Position numbers and translations under genes: made by a program
In this document: piece after piece, positions 41,063 through 51,200 of the stretch
How positions within the stretch are numbered: the first letter of the stretch is position 1
How the letters are laid out: each line of letters starts with the position of its first letter
The notes under the pieces: model-generated
What the model saw: only the letters and a program-made list of their open reading frames with translations
What the model was told of the DNA's origin: nothing
Databases searched by the model: none
Assembly (NCBI RefSeq): GCF_042646125.1
Contig: NZ_JBHRSW010000011.1
Location: forward strand, 1-64,000
Direction: 5' to 3'
Source: Glaciecola flavus
GTDB lineage: Bacteria; Pseudomonadota; Gammaproteobacteria; Enterobacterales; Alteromonadaceae
DNA length: 64,000 bases

Positions 41063-42715
41063 CTACACCAATCTACCGTTTACTATCGGTTCAAAAGCTG
41101 TCATTGCATCTAATAGTGCGGCGTTGCCCAAGCCGTGATTGGGAAAGTACTCTGCGAGTCTGCCTTGTTCCCCGTGCAGTGCTAGGTAATTTAGTATCAC
41201 GGTTTCAACCAGTAAGTTTACGTTGTTCGCAGCTGGGCTTGCGGATGTCTCGACTGAGCCATCGCGGCGCATAAACCCTAATTGTTGATGTTGCGCCATT
41301 TGTTGGGCATCCGCGCCAATCAGTTGAGGGCTACCACTTGGGTTGTAAACTAAAAAGAACGAAGCGGCAGTAGAGGAATTGTCACCTGTCCACACGCCCT
41401 TCCCTCTTCCATCCACAGATTCATCCAACATGCCATTGCTAAATACACTGCCGTCGCTGCATACATACATCATTAGCGGGACGCCAACGCGAGCAGCATA
41501 TTCTAAGCAAGCCCCCATGCATCGACCCGCGCGTAAATCTCTGATTTCTCCCGTTGCACGATTGCCGACATGATAGTCGTAGCCGCCCATTGTAATTGTA
41601 CCGGCACCAGCAAAACCATTAATAACGAGTTTCATGATTGAGGCTGTTTTTTGAAATTCTCGGTCATTTGCAAACTCCTCTTGGCTAAATATTCCACCCT
41701 CACCCACGATCAATGGATCCAGACTTGGGTTGAGTGAACTTGGATCGCCAAACCTATCGGTAATATCGGCACTTTTTACGTAGCCACATCTCACCAGTTC
41801 TTTTAGCACTTCGTCACTGGAAATACCGGTGTTAACTTTACTTAACTTCATGTCACTAATGCGTTGAATTGATTCCATTACGGCGACGGAATCATCTTGG
41901 CTCAATAGTCCCACTAGATCACCAGTATCGACAAGTCCTGTGACATCAGACGGTCTATCGATTTTGGTCGGACGTTTACTATTATCTAGCATAGTTTGCG
42001 GTGCCATAGAGTTCCCGCCTGAGTCTGAGTTTCGCGATCCGACTAGTGTGAGTAAACTACCGTCGGCACCGACTTTGTTAATCCCATACATGGGATTATG
42101 CGGGTTGTTTCCCGTATCATTTTCAGAGCGTGCTGGGATGACGGCGCCATTTACATTGGCTCTGTTTACAACAGCCAACTTGTCTGTAATACCACGTAAA
42201 AACGCGCTGTCACTGTGAAAAGCAAGGCCTAGTTCGGTATTGATGAAGTCGGATAAGCCAGTATCAGGGTTGGCGACTGAGGGGGTCATGTTGCCCGGTA
42301 AGCCCTGTCGCAAATAACCCTGTGTACTCAAAAAATCCATTTGTCCGCCACGTCCTCCGACTAATACGTTAGACCCAGCAATATTGGCACCGCCCGCTAA
42401 GTCAAATACGATAAAAGGTATTCTACCTGCGCCTTGTGTAGCTATGCCACAGCTTCGCTTTAGTGCTTCTAAATCTGGAGAGAGCTCAGCGAAGGCTTTA
42501 CGAGGGTTAGCAAATAAGCTTAGTGCCGATGCGCCGAGTGCCATGCCAGTGCCACACATAAAACCTTGCGAAATAAATTCTCGTCGGGTCATTGGTCGAG
42601 CATGATCAGTGTGATACAAAGCGGCGTCTTTGTCGTGTGCTTGACTTGGCTTAGGTTTGTTTCGGCTGATTTTTTTTGCAAAGCTAAATCGAGTATTCAT
42701 GGCTTGACGTTTCAT
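41063..42715 (-). CDS. Tat-exported DUF1501-like protein
   Basis: A 550-residue protein with a twin-arginine signal (TRREFISQGF, Arg44-Arg45, then a hydrophobic Gly/Ala stretch). The body resembles DUF1501/alkaline-phosphatase-like proteins (FIVFDLAGGANIAGSN; later TMGGYDYH), which accompany cytochrome-type proteins in planctomycete-style loci. Tat export suggests folding, perhaps with a cofactor, before transport. GAGGAG precedes the ATG. Third gene of the leftward operon, just upstream of a terminator. Catalytic activity unknown. Confidence 0.68.
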   Translation of the reverse strand: MKRQAMNTRFSFAKKISRNKPKPSQAHDKDAALYHTDHARPMTRREFISQGFMCGTGMALGASALSLFANPRKAFAELSPDLEALKRSCGIATQGAGRIPFIVFDLAGGANIAGSNVLVGGRGGQMDFLSTQGYLRQGLPGNMTPSVANPDTGLSDFINTELGLAFHSDSAFLRGITDKLAVVNRANVNGAVIPARSENDTGNNPHNPMYGINKVGADGSLLTLVGSRNSDSGGNSMAPQTMLDNSKRPTKIDRPSDVTGLVDTGDLVGLLSQDDSVAVMESIQRISDMKLSKVNTGISSDEVLKELVRCGYVKSADITDRFGDPSSLNPSLDPLIVGEGGIFSQEEFANDREFQKTASIMKLVINGFAGAGTITMGGYDYHVGNRATGEIRDLRAGRCMGACLEYAARVGVPLMMYVCSDGSVFSNGMLDESVDGRGKGVWTGDNSSTAASFFLVYNPSGSPQLIGADAQQMAQHQQLGFMRRDGSVETSASPAANNVNLLVETVILNYLALHGEQGRLAEYFPNHGLGNAALLDAMTAFEPIVNGRLV

Positions 42716-42736
42716 TTTTTTCTCTCCTCGACAGCG

Positions 42737-45196
42737 CTATTGTAAGGTTACTGCAGCGCTACCTAAAACCGCTGCGCAACTGGCTTTAACCACGGTGGGC
42801 GTCGTATTGGCATCACAACTATTGGTAAACGAACAGGCACTGAGTTTGTCAATGAGTGCGCTGATTTCTGCTGTGAGTTCGGACGAATTGGGTTGCCCTA
42901 CCACATCACCGCCAATCATATTGGTGAGTAAGGGAGAAATGATGGCCTGCTTACTCGTCTCGTTAAATCCTCCGTTTGCATCATATGCAAAATTCATATT
43001 GGGGAAATACGCAGTGCGTAAAAGGTTATCCTCAACCAAGGCATCACAGTATTTAATTGCCAGTTGTGTAATTGCCATTTGATTGGAGGCTAAAAAGCTG
43101 CTGAGTCCAGTCACACTAGGTAGTTGTTGCTTGAGTTGCGTATAAGTTGCAAGCACGTCTTCTTGTTGTGGGTCAACTTGGCTTAATGCCGCCATGCTAG
43201 CGTTAATTTCCGCAAAATGGCGGACGCCAAGTTCTGCCTGCGCGGGCAAGTCTTGAGGGCTGGCTAACACGGGTGGGGTGGGTTCGGCTCGCGTACTTTG
43301 TATATCGCCCAAGGTGTCAAAGCTTAAAAAGAACTCATCAAGCTCAGGGCCTTTTTGTACCGGTATAATTGTACCTTGTCGTGATATTGGAATAGCACCA
43401 AATGAGTTCAGAGTGCTGCTCGCGGTGTCGATATTTTTGTTGAGTGTTGCAAATACCTGTCCCGTTTTTTCCTCTCGTCCATTTATTCCGATGCGCATGC
43501 CCATCAAGGGAATGCCGTCCAAGCTTGTGTTTTCGTTGAGGCTAATGACGCTTGGCTCGGCAAATAGATAACTAAAAGAGTCAAATTGGCTGACTTCAAA
43601 TACAATGTAAGACTGCTCGGCATTAATGATTTCGCTAATACCAAACATGACATAAAATTTCTGCCCTATACCCGCGTCAAAGTTGCTCTCAATTTGCTCG
43701 GCAGAAAGTGTGCGGTTGTGAATCGCGACCATACGTATCGTGCCGGCAAAAGGATAGCGACCGCTGACTTCGCTACCCAGTGCAAATGCAAAGCTGTCGT
43801 CCCAATCATTGAGTAGGCCACCCGAAACATCGTCTTCATCACCGGAGAATTCCCCATTAACAAAAATTTGTCGCCCTGAAGCGGCACTGTAATTGACAAC
43901 AACATGTTGCAGTGCGGCTTGTAAGTCTTGGTCGGCGTCATCGGTACTTAAAAATGGTTCGCCGTTGCCGTCAGTGTTCGTGTGCCGCAAAGCCGCATTG
44001 TAGTTGTAGAGCGTTTGCCCGAGCATGAAATTACGGCGCTCGTCACCTCCTGAGTAAGTCACAATACGAGCTGGGCCTTCTTGCGTCACGTTGGCGGGTG
44101 CAATCCACGCTTCTATGGCGTATTCGCCAGTGGCGGTGATTAAATCATGCAGTTTTTTACTACTACTGGTTGTGCCTTGCGCTTTGCCATTGGTGAGCTG
44201 AATACCAAAACCACCAACCCAATCGTAGCCGCCCGAAAGTGTCAGATTAATCGCAGGTGATACCCCACTGGTGTCAAAGGCCGTGTTGCCAGTGCCGGTC
44301 TTAAATTCCCATTTTGCAATGATATTTGCCTCAAATCGTCCGCCGCCACTCGCTAAGGTTCCCTCAAGCATTGAACTTACATGCGATGCCACCAGACCAC
44401 TATCAAGTTCTGTATCGGGAATCGAGTTCGCCATGCCTTGTATGGCCGCTATCAGGCTCTCTCCATCTTGTGCACAATCAGTCCAACAATTGTGAAACTC
44501 CTCTGCCACGCGGACAACCAGCCGACTGTTTGCTGGACTGTCTAAATTTAGCTTAGGTATCGCTGCTCGGTACGCTTCGCTAATGTCAGCCGAACCGATA
44601 TAAGGTGAAATTGGGATAGCCGCCGTGCTACTGTGACATTCGCTGCAGTTACTTTGCAACAAAGGATGCAAATTCTCGGCAAATAACGAAGGCTCTTCGG
44701 GAAAGTTCTTGTTGGCACCAACGGCGCGGGGGGCAGGTGGCTCCAACACAATTTGCGTGCTTGTCTCTTCGGTATCTAACCAATTGGCGACCCAAGTACT
44801 CATCAAGTCAGTACAGGCTTCGACACTACTCAACCAACAATTATGACCGCCTGCCACTTTGGTGATCAGTAAGGAATCACGAGGGCTAGCCTTATCTATC
44901 AAGCTATTAGTAATGCGATAGGCTTCATTAATGTCGTCGTTTCGTGCAAAGGTAGGGGATTGTTGATTTTGAATGTGGCAGGCACCACATTTTTCCGCAG
45001 TGGCAATGTTGTCCCAAACATTTATTTTAAAGTCCTGTGTATCTTCGGTTGCAGCAGCTGGGCCCGTGTAATTTTGCACGGGACTATTGTTTGGCGGGGG
45101 GATTGGGTTTTCTTGTACCTGTGTTTCGCCACCACCACATGCGTTTATCAGCGACGCAGCACTTAGGAGTAGGAATATCTTGCGATGATGAATCAT
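42737..45196 (-). CDS. Di-haem LamG-domain lipoprotein
   Basis: An 819-residue lipoprotein (lipobox INAC, Cys20). Two haem c attachment sites, CGACH (70-74) and CSECH (184-188), each start a repeated module that ends in HNCW. A concanavalin-like LamG domain follows (about 285-510: ANIIAKWEF, YAIEAWIAP, AIHNRTLS), then an unrecognised C-terminal half. ATG 45196 is chosen because GGAG sits 7 nt upstream; it starts 2 bp after the stop of the cytochrome gene. Probably an electron-transfer protein tethered to a membrane that also binds a surface ligand. Confidence 0.78.
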   Translation of the reverse strand: MIHHRKIFLLLSAASLINACGGGETQVQENPIPPPNNSPVQNYTGPAAATEDTQDFKINVWDNIATAEKCGACHIQNQQSPTFARNDDINEAYRITNSLIDKASPRDSLLITKVAGGHNCWLSSVEACTDLMSTWVANWLDTEETSTQIVLEPPAPRAVGANKNFPEEPSLFAENLHPLLQSNCSECHSSTAAIPISPYIGSADISEAYRAAIPKLNLDSPANSRLVVRVAEEFHNCWTDCAQDGESLIAAIQGMANSIPDTELDSGLVASHVSSMLEGTLASGGGRFEANIIAKWEFKTGTGNTAFDTSGVSPAINLTLSGGYDWVGGFGIQLTNGKAQGTTSSSKKLHDLITATGEYAIEAWIAPANVTQEGPARIVTYSGGDERRNFMLGQTLYNYNAALRHTNTDGNGEPFLSTDDADQDLQAALQHVVVNYSAASGRQIFVNGEFSGDEDDVSGGLLNDWDDSFAFALGSEVSGRYPFAGTIRMVAIHNRTLSAEQIESNFDAGIGQKFYVMFGISEIINAEQSYIVFEVSQFDSFSYLFAEPSVISLNENTSLDGIPLMGMRIGINGREEKTGQVFATLNKNIDTASSTLNSFGAIPISRQGTIIPVQKGPELDEFFLSFDTLGDIQSTRAEPTPPVLASPQDLPAQAELGVRHFAEINASMAALSQVDPQQEDVLATYTQLKQQLPSVTGLSSFLASNQMAITQLAIKYCDALVEDNLLRTAYFPNMNFAYDANGGFNETSKQAIISPLLTNMIGGDVVGQPNSSELTAEISALIDKLSACSFTNSCDANTTPTVVKASCAAVLGSAAVTLQ

Positions 45197-45198
45197 AT

Positions 45199-46446
45199 TC
45201 ATTCTCCTTTGCAATAGTTAGCGGTTGCAGCAAAGACTGGTTTCATTAGATAACCACTTTGCATAAATTGCCTGCTAACCTCATCAATCAGTTGCCAATC
45301 AGCTGCATCTTGCGCAGGTCGTAAGCATATGTTTTCAAATACTTTACTTACTTGGCAGTGGGCAAATTTCTGACTGTTCGCCAACTCTTCTCCCATACTT
45401 TTTGCGCCATATCCATAGCCTTGAAGTTGCGTTGACCAACCGAGTGTTTGATTGATACCTTGTCGCCAATAGTTGTCCCAACGATCATCTTCAATGACAT
45501 AACCAAAGGGGAAGTTGTTGGCATTAATACGGTGTTTTTTGGTGACCCGCGTGCCAGTGTCTGGATCATTTTCGCCAGTTCTGTTGTATTGCAGGCGCCC
45601 GTTTTCACCTTGAGGATCGCTGTCAACATCATAGTTGTATTCGTAGTAGGCAAAGGCTTGTGCTAGCGGATCCATTCCGCTGTGGCAACCCGCGCAGGAG
45701 TTTGCAAATATGCGACTATCCCCACCTGGGCTTCGGCTTAAGTCTTGTCGAATACGATCAGGTGGCAGGCTGGTGTCTTTTAGTGCCTCAAGGTCGGTGC
45801 ATAAATGATTGATGAGTGTGAAACGAAGCATTGCACGGTTGGTACCATCCTTGAAGAATGCTTTAGCCCCTGCACGAGTAGTCATGACTCCCGCTGTAGC
45901 CTCGGGTGGTAAGCCAAGAAGAGCGGATTGCGTGTTTTGTATAAGCGCAGTTGACAGATCTATGCCTCGTTGCTCCAACGCGGCGTAGTGGTCGTTGTTG
46001 TCTACTGCATAACTTGGTACACCAGCTGTTGCACCAGTATAAATAAGATCACCGCTGAGGATAAGTCTAAAGTCTAAATCGTCTCTTATGATCCCGATTA
46101 CGGTAGCAGAATAGTCGTTAAGTGGGGCAAAAATATCGCCCTCTTCGTTTGTCCAAGGGCTGATCCAGTGCTTCAAAGTAATATTGTAAAACGATGGGTT
46201 TTGCATGGCGATTGAGGCCGCGGCTAGAGGATCGCCTGCCTCAATAAGTGCACGCATTTCCTGTAACACAGGCTCACTCGGAGGCACGCCTACGAGTCTG
46301 TCATGCATCCGTTTGGCTTGGCTGAGGCTGTTAGCATTTGCTGAAAAACTGTGACCTAGCATACAGATAAGTAGCAGCAATGACGTTTTAGCCAGACTAA
46401 AAACGCACTGGTATAAACGCTGATTGAATGGTTTTGTGCGATGCAT
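45199..46446 (-). CDS. Secreted single-haem protein, planctomycete-type cytochrome-like
   Basis: A 415-residue exported protein with one haem c motif, CAGCHSGMDPLAQAF (251-265). The C-x2-CH-x-GMDPL-AF pattern matches the DUF1588/DUF1592-type family seen in planctomycete cytochrome loci. ATG 46446 with GGGAG 7 nt upstream. First gene of the leftward three-gene operon, divergent from the HzsA-like gene. Confidence 0.72.
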   Translation of the reverse strand: MHRTKPFNQRLYQCVFSLAKTSLLLLICMLGHSFSANANSLSQAKRMHDRLVGVPPSEPVLQEMRALIEAGDPLAAASIAMQNPSFYNITLKHWISPWTNEEGDIFAPLNDYSATVIGIIRDDLDFRLILSGDLIYTGATAGVPSYAVDNNDHYAALEQRGIDLSTALIQNTQSALLGLPPEATAGVMTTRAGAKAFFKDGTNRAMLRFTLINHLCTDLEALKDTSLPPDRIRQDLSRSPGGDSRIFANSCAGCHSGMDPLAQAFAYYEYNYDVDSDPQGENGRLQYNRTGENDPDTGTRVTKKHRINANNFPFGYVIEDDRWDNYWRQGINQTLGWSTQLQGYGYGAKSMGEELANSQKFAHCQVSKVFENICLRPAQDAADWQLIDEVSRQFMQSGYLMKPVFAATANYCKGE

Positions 46447-47005
46447 GCTAACTACTCCCGTGTTGCGATCTCGTACAGCCAACATGGGTAGTTTATACAG
46501 CCTTGCGTCAGCGATATGGTTATAGGACTTTACTGTGTCGTCTGATCTTCAATACGCGAATTACTCTCATCCATGTCGAACACGAATCTGGCATCAAGTG
46601 GTTGGCATATTGCGTTAGTCAAAGTATCAAATCTTAGGCCAATTCTATTAAGTTCATGAAACTATTAAGATAAGTCATTCGTTGCTTGGTTTTTTTAAAT
46701 AAATAGTGTTGCTATCTATCGACACCTAATGGCTCAAACACGACATTCCGTAAATAGTATTGAGATTTATGCCTAAATATAAAAACCAAGATTGTATTGT
46801 GCTGCTGCGCCTGCAAAGCTGAATGAGTGTAATTGAACAAGATGGATTGCTGTGGCTATTCCCTCAAAACCCTTAAAAAACCTTGGCAGTCGTTATTTTG
46901 AGACACTATTAAGGGCTGGTAGATATCGTTATGCTACTAAAATACTTGGGGGAGATATGCACTCCAGCGGTCACCATAAGCAGCACAGCTAAACTGGGTA
47001 ATTGT
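46447..47005. other. 559-bp divergent intergenic region between the two haem-protein operons
   Basis: No supported gene lies here. It must contain both the leftward and rightward promoters. Candidate elements are weak (for example TTGCTT near 46682 with an AT-rich stretch downstream), so I do not name a promoter. A possible upstream ATG (46931) in frame with the HzsA-like gene is disfavoured because the lipoprotein signal begins later. Confidence 0.45.
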
Positions 47006-49732
47006 ATGCATCAAAACCAGCGCGAAAATCTCAGACGGACACGCAAAAGAGCAATGTTTTTTAGTGCCTTGGGGTTAGTGTTAAGCGCTTGTAGTGGCGA
47101 AAACATTACCGACCAAACACAGGCTCCAGATCCAGTCGTGGTCGACGTCCCGATCGCGTATATTGAACGAGATTTAAGTGTTTCTGGCGGCGATCCGATT
47201 CGCTCTCTGGGTGACCCAACTGAGTTTATTCCCGGCGCTAGCTTGTTTATAAAACAGCGCGCGAATGCTTCTGCTATTCCTGTTGATATTAGCCAAAGAC
47301 TATTTCCCGAGGCCTTAGACGAGGATGGGCAAGTTTTACCCTTCGACATCAAAGATCTCAAAGCTGATTATTCGGGAAATCGTCTGATTTTTAGCGTGAG
47401 AGCCCCCGAGTTACCTTCGATGCAAACAGCTCCTACTTGGAATTTGTGGGAGTATGATCGCCGCTCAGATACCCTACGGCGTATTATCGAATCAGACACG
47501 GTCGCAGAAGTTGGTCATGACACGGGGCCTGTTTATTTGGCTGACGGCAGGATTATTTTTAGCTCGACACGTCAACGTGGTAATCAGGCTAGGCTACTGG
47601 ATGAAGGCAAACCACAATATGCTGGGCTAGAAGAAAGTTTGAATATCCACGCCTCGGTGCTGCATATTATGGATGCTGACGGTGACAATATTCAACAAAT
47701 CTCGTTTAATCAGAGTCATGATCTGGATCCTTTGGTTTTACCCAATGGCAAAGTGCTGTTTAGTCGCTGGGATCAGAATAATGGCAACAAAGGAATGAAT
47801 CTGTACCAAATCAACCCTGACGGCAGTGATTTGGAAATTGTCTATGGACGGCACAGTCACGACATTATAGAAGGCGCGGGAGATGTTCAATACGTAAAGG
47901 CCAGCGTAAATCCTGATGGCCAAGTGTTGTTGGGTCTACAGTCGTTTTCAAATCCGCGGATGGGGACAGATTTCGTCACCATTGATATTAATAATTTCGT
48001 TGACTATCAACAGCCTTTTGCCAGCATGCCAGCAATAAGTAGTGTGGCGCAGCAAAGTGCCTTGATTGATGGCATTGATTTAAGCGGAGGCATTTCGGCC
48101 GCCGGCTTTATTAATGCATTGTACCCCCTATGGGATGGCAGCGGGCGGGTAATATATAGTTGGAGCCAATGCCGTTTATACGCACCTTCAGGTGAAGAGA
48201 CCAACAGCGTTGACGACGGGAGCATGAACGCAGATACGCAAAGCAACCGTACTATCGCAGCTTGTACTGCAGAAAACATTGCCGACGAAGCCTACCAAGC
48301 CGCGCCTCCAGTGTACGGTTTATGGATGTTTGATCCCGAGCAGAACACCCAGCTTTCCTTGGGTTTACCGGTGCTCGATCGGGTAGTGAGTGAACTTGTC
48401 GCGATGGAGGATCGCCCTTTCCCAGCTAATCCCAGTTCAAATATTGACCGTAGCAATCACGCTTTGCTTGATGCGGGTATGGGGGTGTTGCATATCAGTA
48501 GTGTTTACGATGTGGACGGTGCAGACACCAGTCCTTTTGGCTTGTCGGTGACAGCCGATCCTTCGCAAACAATGGCGAGTCAGCGCCTTGCGCGTTTTTT
48601 ACGTGTTGAAAAAAGTGTATCAATACCTGACGATGACACACTCGACTTTGCTTCATCTGCTTTTGGTCGGTCGAGAAATCAACTTATGCGCGAAATACTC
48701 GGCTACACACCAATACAACCGGATGGTTCGGTACAAGTGGCCATACCCGCGCAAGTGCCCTTTACTATTAGTGTTGTTGATGCGCAAGGTAAACGCCTTT
48801 CGCAACGGCACAACAATTGGTTGCAGCTTATGCCCGGCGAAGAAAAGTCTTGTATCGGTTGTCACCGTCGAGACAGCCAAGCACCTCACGGACGTATCGA
48901 CGCACAAACTGTCTCAATTAATCAAGGTGCAGCTCTTACTGGGCAGGGGTTTCCCGGTGCGAACCCCGCACTTTTCGCCGACCTTGGGGAAACCATGGCG
49001 CAAACGCTTGCCCGTCTCAATGGTACAGAGACACTACAGCCTGATATAGAATTTGAGGATATTTGGGTTGACTCCGCGCAACAGCCCCCCGAACCGAGTT
49101 TTTCTCTGGCGTATGCTGATTTAAATACACCATTGCCAATATCACAATCTTGCGCACAAAACTGGTCAGCCGTTTGCCGTGCGGTCATTAATTTTCCTGA
49201 TCATATTGCACCTTTGTTTTCGCTTTCTCGTCAAATTCTCGACAGTGAATCCAATGTTATCGAAGACTACACCTGTATTGCTTGTCACAGTGTTAACGAT
49301 GCCGATGGTGCCCCAAGGGTGCCCGATGCTCAATTGGATTTATCGGCGACAGCCTCGATTGAAAATAGCGACTTTTTGAGTAGTTATCGAGAACTCTTAT
49401 TTAATGATAATGAACAAGAATTGCTCAATGGTGTGCTGCTAGATCGCTTAGTGCCAGTGCTTGACGGTAACGGTGCACAGGTATTTGAAAGAGACGACGA
49501 AGGCGAGCTTGTTTTAGATGCAGCAGGTGAACCGATTCCGCTTACTCGTACAGTTCGTGTTAATCCAAGTCTTAATGTAAATGGTGCCCTAAATAGTGGC
49601 AGATTCTTTGCAGTGTTCGAAACAGGCAGCCACCAAAGCTGGCTTTCTGACGCCGAGTTGCGACTCATTGCAGAATGGATAGATCTTGGTGGTCAATATT
49701 ACAACAACCCCTTTGATACCCCTGAGGACTGA
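47006..49732 (+). CDS. HzsA-like di-haem lipoprotein
   Basis: A 908-residue lipoprotein (lipobox LSAC). The long middle part is a beta-propeller-like region (ADGRIIFSSTRQRG, NGKVLFSRWDQ, NPDGSD) resembling the middle domain of hydrazine synthase alpha subunit. Two haem c sites follow: CIGCH (616-620, with QAPHGR after it) and CIACH (757-761). This does not imply hydrazine synthesis; HzsA-like proteins are widespread. ATG 47006 is chosen by the signal peptide. First gene of the large rightward operon; the next gene starts 2 bp after its stop. Confidence 0.75.
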   Translation: MHQNQRENLRRTRKRAMFFSALGLVLSACSGENITDQTQAPDPVVVDVPIAYIERDLSVSGGDPIRSLGDPTEFIPGASLFIKQRANASAIPVDISQRLFPEALDEDGQVLPFDIKDLKADYSGNRLIFSVRAPELPSMQTAPTWNLWEYDRRSDTLRRIIESDTVAEVGHDTGPVYLADGRIIFSSTRQRGNQARLLDEGKPQYAGLEESLNIHASVLHIMDADGDNIQQISFNQSHDLDPLVLPNGKVLFSRWDQNNGNKGMNLYQINPDGSDLEIVYGRHSHDIIEGAGDVQYVKASVNPDGQVLLGLQSFSNPRMGTDFVTIDINNFVDYQQPFASMPAISSVAQQSALIDGIDLSGGISAAGFINALYPLWDGSGRVIYSWSQCRLYAPSGEETNSVDDGSMNADTQSNRTIAACTAENIADEAYQAAPPVYGLWMFDPEQNTQLSLGLPVLDRVVSELVAMEDRPFPANPSSNIDRSNHALLDAGMGVLHISSVYDVDGADTSPFGLSVTADPSQTMASQRLARFLRVEKSVSIPDDDTLDFASSAFGRSRNQLMREILGYTPIQPDGSVQVAIPAQVPFTISVVDAQGKRLSQRHNNWLQLMPGEEKSCIGCHRRDSQAPHGRIDAQTVSINQGAALTGQGFPGANPALFADLGETMAQTLARLNGTETLQPDIEFEDIWVDSAQQPPEPSFSLAYADLNTPLPISQSCAQNWSAVCRAVINFPDHIAPLFSLSRQILDSESNVIEDYTCIACHSVNDADGAPRVPDAQLDLSATASIENSDFLSSYRELLFNDNEQELLNGVLLDRLVPVLDGNGAQVFERDDEGELVLDAAGEPIPLTRTVRVNPSLNVNGALNSGRFFAVFETGSHQSWLSDAELRLIAEWIDLGGQYYNNPFDTPED

Positions 49733-49734
49733 TT

Positions 49735-50484
49735 TTGTATAGGTCTGTAGCGCTACTTCTGGTTTTGTACTTTTGTGCATTTATTGCCAGTGCGGATGAA
49801 TTGAGAGTAACCGTTACTTCTCCTTACATAAACGTCCACTCGGGGCCTGCAGACGAGTTCCCCGTTTTTTACGTGCTCAGTAAAGGCGATGAAATAGATA
49901 TTCTCAAAGCGCGTACCGGTTGGTACAAGATTCGTTCTGTCGCGTCGCCAAAAAGACAAATAGAAGGATGGATTTTTCGCGAGGCACTCACCGCAACCGT
50001 GCTAAAAGACGGGCTTGCTCTCAAGCCTGCAAGTGGAAGTTTTGATGATTACCTAACACGGCACGCTGAATTTACGGTAATGGGGGGGGTACTAGATAAT
50101 ACCGCTGCGCTTTCTGCTACGGGCACTTGGGTGTGGACAAAAAATCTAGCGGTAGATGCTAATTATACCCAAGCGTTGGGGGATTTTTCCGACAACAAGC
50201 TGTGGTCGGTTCGCATGCGCCATACCGTTTTTCCTGCTTGGAAAATCAGTCCTTATTTAGCTTTAGGCACTGGAGAAATTCGCACCAAGCCCAAAGCAAA
50301 CTTAGTGCAATCTGGAGATGAGGTACGCAAGAGCAATCATTACGAATTAGGCGTAGGTGTGCGCTATTACTTAAGTGATGGCGTCTTAGTTAAAGCGGAA
50401 TATCGCAGCGTTCTTGCACTCACTGATCGAGATGAGCAAGCGCGTCTCGATCAATGGCTCGTTGGTGCGAGTGTGTTTTTTTAA
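49735..50484 (+). CDS. SH3b-domain outer-membrane barrel protein
   Basis: A 249-residue exported protein with a signal peptide, a bacterial SH3 domain (YINVHSGPADEFPVFYVL, about 28-85) and a C-terminal beta-barrel-like part ending in Phe (VGASVFF). The start is TTG 49735 with GAGG about 7 nt upstream, 2 bp after the previous stop. SH3b often binds peptidoglycan, so this could link wall and outer membrane. Confidence 0.7.
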   Translation: MYRSVALLLVLYFCAFIASADELRVTVTSPYINVHSGPADEFPVFYVLSKGDEIDILKARTGWYKIRSVASPKRQIEGWIFREALTATVLKDGLALKPASGSFDDYLTRHAEFTVMGGVLDNTAALSATGTWVWTKNLAVDANYTQALGDFSDNKLWSVRMRHTVFPAWKISPYLALGTGEIRTKPKANLVQSGDEVRKSNHYELGVGVRYYLSDGVLVKAEYRSVLALTDRDEQARLDQWLVGASVFF

Positions 50485-50505
50485 AGCGAACATAGTAAAC
50501 AAATA

Positions 50506-51189
50506 ATGAGTAAATCAATGCGTAGACTTTTAAAAAAAACGGTAAATAGACAGAGTTGCGGCCTCTCAACTTGGCTTTGTTTTTTTGCGCTTTATTTTGC
50601 CTTGAGCGGTGTTGCCGTGCATGCTCAAAGTACTCAGCCCTCAGCGATTGACCCAAATATTGAGCGCAGGAGCATTGATGAGTTTGACATTGATTCGGAA
50701 AACTTTGAAGTAAGTGCATTTGCTGGCGTCATTAGTATTGAAGATTTTTCTTCTGACATTGTTGTTGGTGCGCGTTTGGCTTATCACGTAAACGAAAACG
50801 TATTCATTGAAGCCAGTTTTGGACAAGCTACTGCAGGCGAAACCAGTTTTGAAATCTTGTCCGGTGGTGCGCCTTTTCTGACTGAGGAGGAAAGAGACTA
50901 CCGCTATTATGATCTCGCCATTGCATATAACTTCAACGGAGAAGTCTTTTTTACCCAGCAACTCGTGTTTAATACTGATTTTTTCTTATCTTTGGGCGCA
51001 GGGAATACTGACTTTGCGGGTGACGAGCGTTTTACTGTTTCGCTAGGTGCCGGCTACCGCTTACTTGTTACAGATTATCTATCGGTACGATTTGATGTAC
51101 GTGATCACGTCTTCGACAGCGATATTATTGGTACGGAAAAAAGCGTGCACAATTTGACGTTCACGCTCTCAACTACCTTTTTCTTTTGA
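50506..51189 (+). CDS. Outer-membrane beta-barrel protein (myxo-type OMP-like)
   Basis: A 227-residue exported protein: signal peptide to about residue 41, then eight or so amphipathic strands and a C-terminal FTLSTTFFF closing strand. It resembles the small barrel proteins that accompany Glt-like envelope machinery (YDLAIAYNFNGE, LSLGAGNTDFAG). Linked to the next gene by an 11-bp gap. Confidence 0.7.
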   Translation: MSKSMRRLLKKTVNRQSCGLSTWLCFFALYFALSGVAVHAQSTQPSAIDPNIERRSIDEFDIDSENFEVSAFAGVISIEDFSSDIVVGARLAYHVNENVFIEASFGQATAGETSFEILSGGAPFLTEEERDYRYYDLAIAYNFNGEVFFTQQLVFNTDFFLSLGAGNTDFAGDERFTVSLGAGYRLLVTDYLSVRFDVRDHVFDSDIIGTEKSVHNLTFTLSTTFFF

Positions 51190-51200
51190 GCGAGACGACG

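Noticed and set aside
47006..49732. Reading the HzsA-like protein as evidence for anammox or hydrazine metabolism.
   Set aside because: No other hydrazine synthase or dehydrogenase genes are present, and HzsA-like middle domains occur widely in unrelated bacteria.
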